This document shows positions 46,668-55,581 of a stretch of 64,000 bases of DNA, in pieces. The notes under the pieces were generated by a model. The model did no database searches. It was not told the origin of the DNA and saw nothing but the letters and a program-made list of their open reading frames with translations. Source of the DNA: Bordetella ansorpii (GTDB lineage Bacteria > Pseudomonadota > Gammaproteobacteria > Burkholderiales > Burkholderiaceae_B); contig NZ_FKIF01000006.1 in the NCBI RefSeq assembly GCF_900078705.1, positions 1-64,000 on the forward strand, in the 5' to 3' direction. Every line of letters starts with the position of its first letter. Position 1 is the stretch's first letter. A program made the translations under genes and the position numbers.

Positions 46668-47747
46668 ATGGAGCAACCGTCTTCAGGACAAAGCAGCCCG
46701 CGCAACGCCATGCGCTGGGTGGCGATCGGCGTGGCGGTGGCGGGCGTGACGGCCGCCTTCGGCTACGTCGGCGGCTGGCTGGCGCCCCAGCGGCTGACAC
46801 CGGAAAAGGTGGTCGACGCCTTGCAGGCCAATGGTGGCCAGCATCCCGGCTATCGGCGCAATCATGCCAAGGGGGTTTGCGTCAGCGGCTATTTCGAGGG
46901 CAACGGCGCGGCCAGCGCCTATTCCAGCGCGCCCTTCTTCCAGGCCACCCGCACGCCCGTGGTCGGCCGCTTCGCCCTGCCAGGCGGCAATCCGTACGCC
47001 CCGGACAACAGCGTGCCGATCCGCAGCCTGGCGTTGCGGCTGACCGCGCCCGACGGGCAGCAATGGCGCACCGGCATGAACAGCATGCCCGTCTTTCCGC
47101 TTGCGACGCCCCAGGCGTTCTACGAACAGGCGCTGGCCAGCCGCCCCGATCCCAAGACCGGCAAGCCCGACCCCGAAAAACTCAAGGCCTTCGTCGGCGG
47201 CCATCCCGAGATGGGCGCGTTCCTGGCCTGGGTGAAGCAGGCCAAGCCCAGCGCCAGCTATGCCACCGAAACGTATTACTCGCTGAATGCGTTCTATCTG
47301 GTGAATGCGCAGGGCAGGCGCCAGGCGGTCCGCTGGCGCGTGGAACCGGAACAGGCCGCCGCGCCCGGCAGCGTGGCCACCGCCGGCGACGCGAACGTCC
47401 TGCAGGAAGACCTGTCGCGCCGCATCGCCGCCGGCCCGCAACGCTGGAAACTGCTGTTCACCCTGGCGGCCGCCGATGATCCCGTCGACGACGCCACCCG
47501 GAGCTGGCCCGCGCAACGCACCACGATCGATGCGGGCGTGCTGGTGCTCGATACCGTCACGGCCCAGGACAGCGGCCCCTGCCGCGACGTCAACTATGAC
47601 CCGACCGTCCTGCCGCGCGGCATGCAGGCCTCGGCCGATCCGCTGCTGGCCGCCCGTTCGGCCGCCTATGCGGATTCCTACCTGCGGCGCACCAGCGAAG
47701 AAGCCGGCATCCCCGGCGCCGCCCGCATGCAATCGGAGAAACGATGA
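46668..47747 (+). CDS. Membrane-anchored catalase-family peroxidase (SrpA-like, short)
   Basis: 359 residues. An N-terminal membrane helix (RWVAIGVAVAGVTAAFGYVGGWL, about 16-38) is followed by a minimal catalase core. The distal His is in YRRNHAKGVCVSGYF (His66) and the proximal Tyr in ARSAAYADSYLRR (near 334). It lacks the long C-terminus and the small-subunit features of true catalases and belongs to the short catalase-related group often found next to cytochrome b561. It would be held at the periplasmic side and act as a peroxidase on H2O2 or organic peroxide. Operon with b561, under the divergent ECF-type promoter. Confidence 0.9.
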   Translation: MEQPSSGQSSPRNAMRWVAIGVAVAGVTAAFGYVGGWLAPQRLTPEKVVDALQANGGQHPGYRRNHAKGVCVSGYFEGNGAASAYSSAPFFQATRTPVVGRFALPGGNPYAPDNSVPIRSLALRLTAPDGQQWRTGMNSMPVFPLATPQAFYEQALASRPDPKTGKPDPEKLKAFVGGHPEMGAFLAWVKQAKPSASYATETYYSLNAFYLVNAQGRRQAVRWRVEPEQAAAPGSVATAGDANVLQEDLSRRIAAGPQRWKLLFTLAAADDPVDDATRSWPAQRTTIDAGVLVLDTVTAQDSGPCRDVNYDPTVLPRGMQASADPLLAARSAAYADSYLRRTSEEAGIPGAARMQSEKR

Positions 47748-48271
47748 TGAAGACGACTTTCAGCCTGCCCGCGCGGCTACTGCACTGGCTCATGGCGGCG
47801 ATGATCATCGCCATGCTGTTCATCGGCGTGGGGATGACGGCGTCGGTATCGGAACGGCACACGGCGCTGGTCTCCATCCACCTGCCCCTGGGCATCGCGG
47901 TATTGGCGCTGGCCTGTATCCGGCTTGCCGTGCGGTGGCGCTCGCCTGCGCCCGCGTTGCCCGGGGACCTGCCGGCCTGGCAGCGGCTGGCCGCGCATGG
48001 CTCGCACCTCGCGCTGTACGCATTGATGATCGCCATGCCCCTGATCGGCTGGGCCATGCAGTCGGCGGGCGGCTATCCCATCATGCTGGGCGCGGGCGTG
48101 CAATTGCCCGCCATCGCCCCGGCGGATCCGGTGCTGTTCGCCTGGCTGCGCCACGCGCACCGCTGGCTGGCGTACCTGTTCTTCGCGACCTTCGTGGCCC
48201 ACTTCGCGGCCGCGCTGTACCACGGCCTGATCCGCCGGGACGGCGTGCTGAAGTCGATGGCCGGCAAGTAA
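47744..48271 (+). CDS. Cytochrome b561
   Basis: 175 residues, four hydrophobic helices (about 12-32, 42-60, 85-107, 138-160), and heme-ligand histidines in ARLLHWLMA, VSIHLPLG, LAAHGSHLALY and LRHAHRWLAYLFFATFVAHF. This is a di-heme b561 that passes electrons from the quinone pool to periplasmic acceptors. Its start lies inside the catalase stop (ATGATG overlap), so a redox pair in which b561 feeds electrons to the anchored peroxidase is likely. Confidence 0.93.
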   Translation: MMKTTFSLPARLLHWLMAAMIIAMLFIGVGMTASVSERHTALVSIHLPLGIAVLALACIRLAVRWRSPAPALPGDLPAWQRLAAHGSHLALYALMIAMPLIGWAMQSAGGYPIMLGAGVQLPAIAPADPVLFAWLRHAHRWLAYLFFATFVAHFAAALYHGLIRRDGVLKSMAGK

Positions 48272-48475
48272 CGGGAGGAAATCGGGGCCGGGCGCGCCGG
48301 TGCCCGCGCAAGGTGGAAGGATGACGCGGCGCCGCCATGGGCCGTGGGGAAATGGGAAGCACGGCGGCCAGGGCGGCGCAAGGGAGACTTTTCTCCTGCG
48401 TCCGCCACGAACGGCCCCCTATAATCGTCAGGCGCGCTCGCTTTTCCCATACCAATACATATACAGACCTCCACC

Positions 48476-49375
48476 ATGCATTTTCCCACCGTCGCCCTGA
48501 TCGGCAGGCACCAGGACAGCGGCCTGGACGGCCCGTTGCGCGCGCTGGCCAACGCCATCACGCAGGCAGGCCGCAAGGTGCTGATCGAGGCGGACACCGC
48601 CCAAAACACGCAGGTGCGCGAGTACCCTGTCGCCGACCTGCAGGAAATCGGCCGCAGCGCCTCGCTGGCCGTGGTCATGGGCGGCGACGGCACGGTGCTG
48701 GGCGCCGCGCGCCACCTGGCTCCCTATGGCGTGCCGCTGGTCGGCATCAACCATGGCCGGCTCGGCTTCATCACCGACATCCCCGTGCAGGACGCCCACG
48801 CCGCGCTCAACCGCGTGCTCGAAGGCAACTACAGCATCGAGGACCGCATGATGCTGCAGGGCAGCGTCTGGCGCGGCGAGCAGCAGATGGTCTCGGCCTC
48901 GGCGCTGAACGACGTGGTGCTGAACCGCGCCGGACGCGGCGGCATGATCGAGGTGCGCGTCGAGCTCGACGACGCCTTCATGTATGCGCAGCGCGCCGAC
49001 GGCCTGATCGTGGCCACGCCCACGGGCTCCACCGCCTACTCGCTGTCGGCCAACGGCCCCCTGCTGCACCCGGGCCTCAATGCCATGGTGCTGGTGCCGG
49101 TGGCCCCGCAGACCCTGTCGAACCGGCCCATCGTCATCCCCGACACGGGCGTGCTCAGCATGACCCTGGTGGCCATGGGCCGCGTCGAGGTCGGCGCCAG
49201 CGTGCATTTCGACATGCAGACCTGGTCCGACCTGCAGCCCGGTGACCGCATCACCGTGCAGCGCGCCCCGCATACCGTGCGCTTCGTGCACCCCGAGGGC
49301 TACAGCTTCTTCTCCACCCTGCGCCGCAAGCTGCATTGGAACTTGATGCCGCAGGCCACCGATAACGTTGAATAG
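48476..49375 (+). CDS. nadK: NAD kinase
   Basis: 299 residues. It phosphorylates NAD to NADP. The GGDGT motif in AVVMGGDGTVLGAARH (near residues 62-77), NHGRLGFITDI and the GSTAYSLSANGPLLHP segment define the family. A TATAAT at 48420-48425 may be its -10 box. In many betaproteobacteria nadK lies next to hrcA in the opposite direction; here they are separated by the ECF/catalase island. recN follows after 15 bases. Confidence 0.98.
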   Translation: MHFPTVALIGRHQDSGLDGPLRALANAITQAGRKVLIEADTAQNTQVREYPVADLQEIGRSASLAVVMGGDGTVLGAARHLAPYGVPLVGINHGRLGFITDIPVQDAHAALNRVLEGNYSIEDRMMLQGSVWRGEQQMVSASALNDVVLNRAGRGGMIEVRVELDDAFMYAQRADGLIVATPTGSTAYSLSANGPLLHPGLNAMVLVPVAPQTLSNRPIVIPDTGVLSMTLVAMGRVEVGASVHFDMQTWSDLQPGDRITVQRAPHTVRFVHPEGYSFFSTLRRKLHWNLMPQATDNVE

Positions 49376-49390
49376 CCACACGCGCCCGCC

Positions 49391-51049
49391 ATGCTGCGCA
49401 CCCTGCACATCCGAGACTTCGTCATTGTCGAAGAAACCGAGATCCACTTCGGCTCCGGCTTCACCGTGTTCTCCGGCGAGACCGGGGCCGGCAAATCCAT
49501 CCTGATCGACGCGCTGGCCCTGGCGCTGGGGGAACGCGGCGACGCCAGCATGCTGCGCGAAGGCGCGGCGCGCGCCGACATCACGGCGGTGTTCGACACG
49601 CCCAGCCATTTGAAGGAATGGCTGACCGAGCGTGACCTGGACGCAGAGGGCCCCGAGCTGGCCCTGCGCCGCGTCATCGACGCGCAAGGCCGCAGCCGCG
49701 CCTACCTGAACGGCACGCCCGTCACCGTGACCCTGCTGCGCGACCTGGGCGAGCACCTGGTCGACATCCACGGCCAGCACGCCCACCAGAGCCTGATGCG
49801 CCCCGACGCCCAGCGCGACCTGCTGGACGCCCATGGCGGCCACGTCGAACTGCGGCACAAGGTGGCGCAGGCCTGGAAGCACTGGCGCAATCTGCAGCGC
49901 CAGCTGGAAACGGCCGAACAGGATGCCGGCAAGCTGGCCGCCGACCGCGAACGCGTGCAATGGCAGGCCGACGAACTCGACGCCCTGGCCCTCGCGCCCG
50001 ACGAATGGGACAGCCTGCAGGGCGAGCACACCCGCCTGGCGCATGCCCAGTCGCTGCTGGACGACGCGGGCCAGGTGCTCGAGGCGCTGGACGGCGAGGA
50101 CGATTCCGCGCGGCACCGCGTCGGCGTGGCGCTGCAGCGCACGCAGCAGATGATGCGGCACGATCCCGCGCTGAAGGGGCTGTGCGACGAACTGGAATCG
50201 GCCGAGATCGCCATCGGCGAGGCCGTGTCCGACCTGAACAACTACATCTCCAAGGTCGAACTGGATCCGCAGCGGCTGGCCGACGTCGAGACGCGCATGG
50301 GCGCGGTGTTCGAGACGGCCCGCAAGTTCAAGACCACGCCCGAGGAGCTGCCGGCGCTGCGCGACAGCCTGCATGCCCGGCTGGACGAGATGCAGGCCGC
50401 GGGCGACATCGAGGCGTTGCGTGCGCAGGCCGGCGTGGCCCAGGCGGCCTACACGGCCGCGGCCGCCAAGCTCACCGCCGCGCGCCAGAAGATCGCGAAG
50501 GAACTGGGCAGGGAAGTCAGCCAGGCCATGCAGACGCTGGCCATGCAGGGCGGCACTTTCGTCGCCGCGCTGGCCGAGGCCGCCCCGTCCGCGCAAGGCA
50601 GCGAAACGGTCGAGTTCCGCGTGGCCGGCCACGCCGGCACCACGCCGCGTTCGCTGGCCAAGGCGGCGTCGGGCGGTGAACTGTCGCGTATCTCGCTGGC
50701 GCTGTCGGTCATCGCCAGCCGCGCCGCGCGCGTCCCCACGCTGATCTTCGACGAAGTCGACAGCGGCGTGGGCGGCGCGGTGGCCGAGGTGGTCGGCAAG
50801 CTGCTGCGCGAACTGGGCGAACGCCACCAGGTGCTGTGCGTGACCCACCTGCCGCAGGTCGCGGCCTGCGGCAACACGCAATACCGGGTCAGCAAGAGCG
50901 AGTCGAACGGCACCACGCGTTCGCAGATCACCGAGCTGGCCCCCGACGCGCGCATCGAGGAACTGGCGCGCATGCTGGGCGGCGTCACCATCACCGACAC
51001 CACGCGCAACCACGCGCGCGAGATGTTGGGCGTGTCCGAACCCGTATAA
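49391..51049 (+). CDS. recN: DNA repair protein RecN
   Basis: 552-residue SMC-like ATPase that gathers DNA at double-strand breaks. Walker A GETGAGKS is near residues 30-37, two long coiled-coil arms cover the middle, and SGGELSRISLALSV (signature) and the Walker B TLIFDEVDSGVGG are near the end, with a CVTHLPQVAA D-loop region. The tandem gene order nadK-recN is widespread. I saw no CTGT-N8-ACAG LexA box in the 15-base gap, so SOS control, if any, would act through nadK. Confidence 0.98.
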   Translation: MLRTLHIRDFVIVEETEIHFGSGFTVFSGETGAGKSILIDALALALGERGDASMLREGAARADITAVFDTPSHLKEWLTERDLDAEGPELALRRVIDAQGRSRAYLNGTPVTVTLLRDLGEHLVDIHGQHAHQSLMRPDAQRDLLDAHGGHVELRHKVAQAWKHWRNLQRQLETAEQDAGKLAADRERVQWQADELDALALAPDEWDSLQGEHTRLAHAQSLLDDAGQVLEALDGEDDSARHRVGVALQRTQQMMRHDPALKGLCDELESAEIAIGEAVSDLNNYISKVELDPQRLADVETRMGAVFETARKFKTTPEELPALRDSLHARLDEMQAAGDIEALRAQAGVAQAAYTAAAAKLTAARQKIAKELGREVSQAMQTLAMQGGTFVAALAEAAPSAQGSETVEFRVAGHAGTTPRSLAKAASGGELSRISLALSVIASRAARVPTLIFDEVDSGVGGAVAEVVGKLLRELGERHQVLCVTHLPQVAACGNTQYRVSKSESNGTTRSQITELAPDARIEELARMLGGVTITDTTRNHAREMLGVSEPV

Positions 51050-51095
51050 GGACATCAGGCGCTAGGACCGGGCCGCCGGGCGGCCTGGATTGTTC

Positions 51096-51107
51096 TGTAT
51101 ACAAAAT
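51096..51107 (-). promoter_or_regulatory. GntR site A (before the AllC-like hydrolase)
   Basis: On the minus strand ATTTTGTATACA. It shares TTTTGTATAC with sites B and C; the core TGTATACA is palindromic. Confidence 0.55.
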
Positions 51108-51159
51108 TTGTGCATTATTGTTTAATGCTTTTGTTCCCCTGCCCTTCGCCTTCCTCGAC

Positions 51160-52416
51160 ATGACGCCCGAACGCGCTCTTCACGCCGCCCAGCAGATCCT
51201 GGCGCGCGCCGACATCCTGGGCCGGCACACCGACATTGCCGGCGAATTGACCTGCACCTACCTGGGCGCCGCGCACCAGGCCGTGGCCGGCCAGTTGGCG
51301 GCATGGATGCGCGAGGCAGGCTGCGACAGCGTGCGCATCGACGCCATCGGCAACGTGGTGGGCCGCTACCTGGCGCGTCCCGGCCCGGCGCCCGCCGCCT
51401 GCCTGGTCACGGGCAGCCATTACGACACCGTGCGCAATGGCGGCAAGTACGATGGCAGGCTGGGCATCCTCATGGGCATCGGGCTGGTCGCGGACCTGTC
51501 CGCGCAGGGGCTGCGCCTGCCCCACGACCTCGAAGTCGTGGCCTTCGCCGACGAAGAGGGCGTGCGCTTCGGCAGCACCTTCCTGGGGTCGTCGGCTTAT
51601 GCCGGCCATTTCGATGGCGCGCTGATGCAGGCCACCGATGCCGCCGGCACCACGCTTCGGACAGCCATGCAGGACGCCGGCCGCGACCCGGATGGCATCG
51701 CGCGGGCCGCCACCGACGCCAGCCGCCTGGCGCATTACTTCGAGATCCACATCGAACAGGGTCCCGTACTGCTGGACCGGGACCTGCCCGTCGGCGTGGT
51801 CACCGCGATCGCAGGCAGCGTACGCCGCCGCCTGACGCTGACCGGGCTGGCCGGCCATGCCGGCACCACCCCCATGTCGCTGCGCCGCGATGCCGCCTGC
51901 GCGGCGGCCGAGATCGCGCTGTATGTCGAATCGCGCTGCGGACAGGAACCCGGGCTGGTCGGTACGGTAGGGCAATTGGAAGTGCCGGGCGGATCGATCA
52001 ATGTCATCCCGGGCGCCTGCCGCCTCAGCCTGGACGTGCGCGCCGCCGAGGATGCGGTGCGGGACGCCGCGCTGGCGGACATCGACGCCTGCATCGCGCG
52101 GGCCTGCGGTCGCCGCGGCGTGGCCTGGCAATCGGAAGAACTGCTGCGCGCGCCTGCCGTGGCCTGCGATGACGCGGGACGCGCGGCCTGGCGCGAGGCG
52201 GTCGCGGCGCAAGGCGTGCCCGCGCATGAATTGCTGTCGGGCGCCGGACACGATGCCATGATGATCGCCAGGATTGCGCCCGTCAGCATGCTGTTCATCC
52301 GCTGCGGCGCGGGCGGCATCAGCCATCATCCTCTGGAAACCGTCGAGGCCGCGGATGTCGCCGTGGGCCTGAGCACGGCCCATGCCTTCCTTCTGGCCCA
52401 GGGCAAAAGCGCGTAG
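51160..52416 (+). CDS. M20-family amidohydrolase (AllC/N-carbamoyl amino acid hydrolase-like)
   Basis: 418 residues. Metal-binding stretches appear in order: TGSHYDTVRNGGKYDGRLG (His, Asp), FADEEGVRFGSTFLGS (Glu), HIEQGPVLL (His) and SGAGHDAMMIA (His). This order marks the M20 amidases such as allantoate amidohydrolase, beta-ureidopropionase and N-carbamoyl-L-amino acid hydrolase; the exact substrate is not fixed by sequence. ATG 51160 has no visible ribosome site, so a start at an upstream GTG/TTG cannot be excluded. A GntR-type operator lies about 55 bases upstream. Confidence 0.88.
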   Translation: MTPERALHAAQQILARADILGRHTDIAGELTCTYLGAAHQAVAGQLAAWMREAGCDSVRIDAIGNVVGRYLARPGPAPAACLVTGSHYDTVRNGGKYDGRLGILMGIGLVADLSAQGLRLPHDLEVVAFADEEGVRFGSTFLGSSAYAGHFDGALMQATDAAGTTLRTAMQDAGRDPDGIARAATDASRLAHYFEIHIEQGPVLLDRDLPVGVVTAIAGSVRRRLTLTGLAGHAGTTPMSLRRDAACAAAEIALYVESRCGQEPGLVGTVGQLEVPGGSINVIPGACRLSLDVRAAEDAVRDAALADIDACIARACGRRGVAWQSEELLRAPAVACDDAGRAAWREAVAAQGVPAHELLSGAGHDAMMIARIAPVSMLFIRCGAGGISHHPLETVEAADVAVGLSTAHAFLLAQGKSA

Positions 52417-52490
52417 CGCTACCTCAGCGCCGGCACATACTCGGGCAGCTACCGCGGCGCACGCATGCAGAACGTGTGGCGAGGTAGCGC
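52416..52490. repeat. Inverted repeat between two convergent hydrolase genes
   Basis: GCGCTACCTC (52416-52425) and GAGGTAGCGC (52481-52490) are exact reverse complements, spaced 55 bases. It may form a bidirectional mRNA-end structure; no T-run. Confidence 0.5.
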
Positions 52491-52498
52491 GCGGCCCA

Positions 52499-53755
52499 TC
52501 ACGCCATCAGGTCGGCCAGCGTCAGCGCCACGACGCGCGTGGCCCGCGCCAGGTCGTTCAACCTCAGGTTCTCATCCGAATTGTGCCCGCGCGCTTCCAT
52601 GATGGTTCGCGGCCCCGCGCCATACAGCACCGTCGGAATGCCCGCCTGCATGTAGTGGCGGGCATCGGTGTACAGCGGCACGCCATGCACGGGGATGTCG
52701 CAGCCGAGCACCTCGCCGGCGTGCTTGCGCAGGGCATCGATCAGCGCACGCGCGCCCGGCAGTTCCGCCAGCGGGCTGGCCTGCAGCACCGGCCGGATCT
52801 CCACCGAGATGCCCGGACGCTGGGCGGCGGCGGCTTCGATGATGCCGCGAAGCTCGGCCTGCGCGTCGTGGCCGGCCTCTTCGGGAATCATGCGGCGATC
52901 CAGCCGGAACACCACGCGGTCGGGCACCACGTTGGTATTGATGCCGCCCTGGATCAGGCCCACGGTCAGTCCGGGCGTGTCGATGCCGGGCGTGGCCGAA
53001 CGCTTCTGGGCCAATTGCCCGCGGAAATCGTACAGCGCGCGCAGGATGTGGGTGGCGGCCTCGAGCGCGTCCACGCCCGTGTGCGGCATGGCGGCATGCG
53101 CCTGCCTGCCGCTGACCGTCACTTCGAGATGCAGGCAGCCGTTGTGCGCGGACGTGATGCCATAGGCGAAGCCGGCGGAGATCGCATAGTCGGGGCGACT
53201 GATGCCCTGGGACAGCAGCAGCGCCGGGCCGATCTCGCCACCGGTCTCCTCGTCGTAGGTGAAGTGCAGTTCGACCGTGCCGCGCAAGGCGGCCCCCTGG
53301 GCCTGCGCATGCAGCAGCGCCAGCACGGCCCAGGTATAGGTGGCGAAGTCGGACTTGGACACCGCCACGCCACGGCCATACATGACGGGGCCGTGTTCCG
53401 GATCCTGCTCGATGCGCGCGCCATAGGGATCGTGCCGCCAGCCCTGTCCCGGCGGAACGACGTCGCCATGCGCATTAAGGGCGATGGTGGGACCGCCCGG
53501 GCCGAACGGCACGCGCACGACCAGATTGGTCGCCGAGATCATGCCCGCGGCGCGCACCTGTTCGGCGGGCACCGGGTAAGCCTCGACCGGCAGCCCCAGG
53601 CCCGACAGCCGCTCGCGCACGTGTTCGGCATGCGGCGCGCAGTCGCCGCCAGGATTGTCGGAAGGCACGCGGACGAGTTCGGACAGGAACGCGACCTGCC
53701 TGTCATGCTCGCTGGCCAGGAAGGATTCGATGCGCGCGGGAAGGGAAGAGGACAT
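52499..53755 (-). CDS. M20-family metallopeptidase (ArgE/DapE/CPG2-like)
   Basis: 418 residues. Metal ligands and the catalytic Glu lie in NAHGDVVPPGQGW (His, Asp), TYDEETGGEIG (Glu pair) and RGHNSDENL (His). The dimerisation domain sits in the middle. The family hydrolyses N-acyl amino acids and dipeptides. It is divergent from the GntR gene with a GntR site between, and converges on the AllC-like hydrolase. Together they look like two alternative cleaving enzymes for one class of N-substituted amino acids. Confidence 0.88.
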   Translation of the reverse strand: MSSSLPARIESFLASEHDRQVAFLSELVRVPSDNPGGDCAPHAEHVRERLSGLGLPVEAYPVPAEQVRAAGMISATNLVVRVPFGPGGPTIALNAHGDVVPPGQGWRHDPYGARIEQDPEHGPVMYGRGVAVSKSDFATYTWAVLALLHAQAQGAALRGTVELHFTYDEETGGEIGPALLLSQGISRPDYAISAGFAYGITSAHNGCLHLEVTVSGRQAHAAMPHTGVDALEAATHILRALYDFRGQLAQKRSATPGIDTPGLTVGLIQGGINTNVVPDRVVFRLDRRMIPEEAGHDAQAELRGIIEAAAAQRPGISVEIRPVLQASPLAELPGARALIDALRKHAGEVLGCDIPVHGVPLYTDARHYMQAGIPTVLYGAGPRTIMEARGHNSDENLRLNDLARATRVVALTLADLMA

Positions 53756-53839
53756 GGGATGGCGGAGACGGGAGGACCGGGGCGATGGCAGGCCGCCACG
53801 CGTGCGGCGGCAGGAATCCCACCACTATATTGGATGGAA

Positions 53840-53851
53840 ATTTTGTATTCA
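53840..53851 (+). promoter_or_regulatory. GntR site B (M20/GntR intergenic region)
   Basis: ATTTTGTATTCA, within a larger imperfect inverted repeat (CCACTATaTTG at 53822 and CAATAGTGG at 53850-53858). Confidence 0.55.
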
Positions 53852-53886
53852 ATAGTGGTTTCACAATTTTGGTTAGACTAGGCGGC

Positions 53887-54582
53887 ATGACTGACCGCCC
53901 CACTCCCCCCTCCGACGCCAGCGCCGAGCAGATCGCGCAGGACATCGCGTCGGCCATCGTCGACCGCCGCCTGCCCGCCGGCGCCCGCCTGCGCGAGGAA
54001 GCCCTGGCCCGCGCCTATGGCGTCAGCCGCACCAAAGTGCGCGCGGCCCTGCTCATGCTGTCCAAGGACAAGCTGATCCGCACGGTGCCCGACAAGGGCG
54101 CCTTCGTCAGCAAGCCCAGCATCAACGAGGCCCGCGAGGTCTTCTCGGTACGGCGCATCCTGGAAGCCGCGCTGGCGCGCGAATTCGTGGCCCGGGCCAA
54201 GCCTGCCGACTACCGCCGGCTGGAGCAGCACCTGCGCCAGGAGCGGCGGGCCATCGGCGGCACGGATGCCCGCCTGCGCAACACCCTGCTGTCGGACTTC
54301 CACATTCTGCTGGCCGAGGTCGTCGGCAATTCCGTGCTGACGGAAATGCTGCGCGACCTGTCGGCCCGCAGCGCGGTCATCACCGCGCTATACCAATCCA
54401 CGCTGGACGCCGCCTGTTCGTCCGACGAACACCACGCCTTTCTCGGCGCGGCCAAGGAGGGCGACGTCGAACGCGCGGTGGCGCTGATGCTCGAACACCT
54501 GCACCACGTCGAGGAAGCGCTCGACTTCAGCGACCAGGCCAAGGATGGCGACGCCGATCTGGTGCTGGCCCTGCTGACCTGA
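53887..54582 (+). CDS. GntR-family transcriptional regulator (FCD-domain type)
   Basis: 231 residues. The winged HTH (AEQIAQDIASAIVDRRLPAGARLREEALARAYGVSRTKVRAALLMLSKDKLIRTVPDKGAFVSKPS, about 13-77) is followed by an FCD ligand domain. HILLAEVVGNSVL and DEHHAFLGAAKEGD (His/Asp metal-binding positions of FCD) are visible. Three similar TTTTGTATAC sites near this gene, the hydrolase at 51160 and the ABC importer at 54786 suggest it controls all of them. The ligand is probably the imported compound or a product. Confidence 0.9.
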   Translation: MTDRPTPPSDASAEQIAQDIASAIVDRRLPAGARLREEALARAYGVSRTKVRAALLMLSKDKLIRTVPDKGAFVSKPSINEAREVFSVRRILEAALAREFVARAKPADYRRLEQHLRQERRAIGGTDARLRNTLLSDFHILLAEVVGNSVLTEMLRDLSARSAVITALYQSTLDAACSSDEHHAFLGAAKEGDVERAVALMLEHLHHVEEALDFSDQAKDGDADLVLALLT

Positions 54583-54732
54583 ACGACGCCCTGTGGCCCG
54601 CCCCACGATGGGGCGCGGCCGCACCAGCGTGGCGCGCGAACGCACCACGATGCCTCCGCCACCGCGCATCCCTGCGTGGAGATACCGGGCGCGGCCCCGC
54701 GCAACCAGCCTGGCATAGCGATTGCTTGAGTA

Positions 54733-54744
54733 GTTTTGTATACC
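54733..54744 (+). promoter_or_regulatory. GntR site C (before the amino-acid ABC operon)
   Basis: GTTTTGTATACC, 42 bases before ATG 54786, matching sites A and B. Confidence 0.55.
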
Positions 54745-54785
54745 GTATTGGTGTGCATAAATAGAGGCCACTCAGGAGAACCTCC

Positions 54786-55568
54786 ATGCTGCGCAGAACC
54801 CTGCTGCTGTCTTCCCTCGCCGCCGTGGCGATGCTGGCAAGCCCCCTTGCCCGTGCCGATGCCCTGCAGGACATCCAGAAAGCCGGCACGATCAGGATCG
54901 CCGTGCCCCAGGATTTCCCGCCGTTCGGCTCGGTCACCGTCGATCTCAAGCCGCAGGGCTACGACATCGACACCGCCGCCCTCATCGCCAAGAGCCTGGG
55001 CGTGAAGCTCGAACTGGTGCCGGTCACCAGCGCCAACCGCGTGCCCTATCTGCAGACGAACAAGGTCGATCTGGTCATCTCCAGCCTGGGCAAGAATCCT
55101 GAACGCGAGAAGGCCATCGACTTCTCGGACGCCTACGCGCCCTTCTTCAACGGCGTGTTCGGTCCCGCCGACATCAAGGCCGAGAAGGCCGGCGACCTGG
55201 CCGGCAAGGTCGTCGGCGTGACGCGCGGTTCGGTCGAGGACATCGAGCTGTCCAAGATCGCCCCCGAGTCGGCGACGATCCGCCGCTACGAGGACAACAA
55301 CGGCACCATCACCGCCTTCCTGTCCGGACAGGTGCAACTGGTCGCCACCGGCAATGTGGTCGCCGCCGCCATCCTGGCCAGGAAGCCGCCGAAGAAGCCC
55401 GAGACCAAGTTCCTCATCAAGAACTCGCCGTGCTACATCGGCCTGAACAAGGGCCAGTCCGCGCTGCAGGCCAAGGTCAACGAGATCCTGGCCCAGGCCA
55501 AGAAGGATGGTTCGTTGAACGCCATCGCGGTGAAGTGGCTGGGCGAGCCCCTGCCGGCGCAACTGTAG
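54786..55568 (+). CDS. Polar amino-acid-type ABC transporter substrate-binding protein
   Basis: 260 residues with a signal peptide (about 1-24, ARADA). The family-3 solute-binding core includes AGTIRIAVPQDFPPFGSVTVDLKPQGYDIDTAALIAKSLGV, DLVISSLGKNPEREKAIDFSDAYAPFF and a VVGVTRGSVEDIEL segment. It binds amino acids or close analogs in the periplasm. An AGGAG site (54773-54777) lies before ATG 54786. It leads a four-gene importer operon under a GntR-type operator. The neighbouring M20 hydrolases suggest N-carbamoyl or N-acyl amino acids as ligands, but this is inference. Confidence 0.9.
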   Translation: MLRRTLLLSSLAAVAMLASPLARADALQDIQKAGTIRIAVPQDFPPFGSVTVDLKPQGYDIDTAALIAKSLGVKLELVPVTSANRVPYLQTNKVDLVISSLGKNPEREKAIDFSDAYAPFFNGVFGPADIKAEKAGDLAGKVVGVTRGSVEDIELSKIAPESATIRRYEDNNGTITAFLSGQVQLVATGNVVAAAILARKPPKKPETKFLIKNSPCYIGLNKGQSALQAKVNEILAQAKKDGSLNAIAVKWLGEPLPAQL

Positions 55569-55581
55569 GACCGAGGCGCGC

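Noticed and set aside
49376-49390. LexA box before recN
   Set aside because: The gap is 15 bases and has no CTGT-N8-ACAG sequence.
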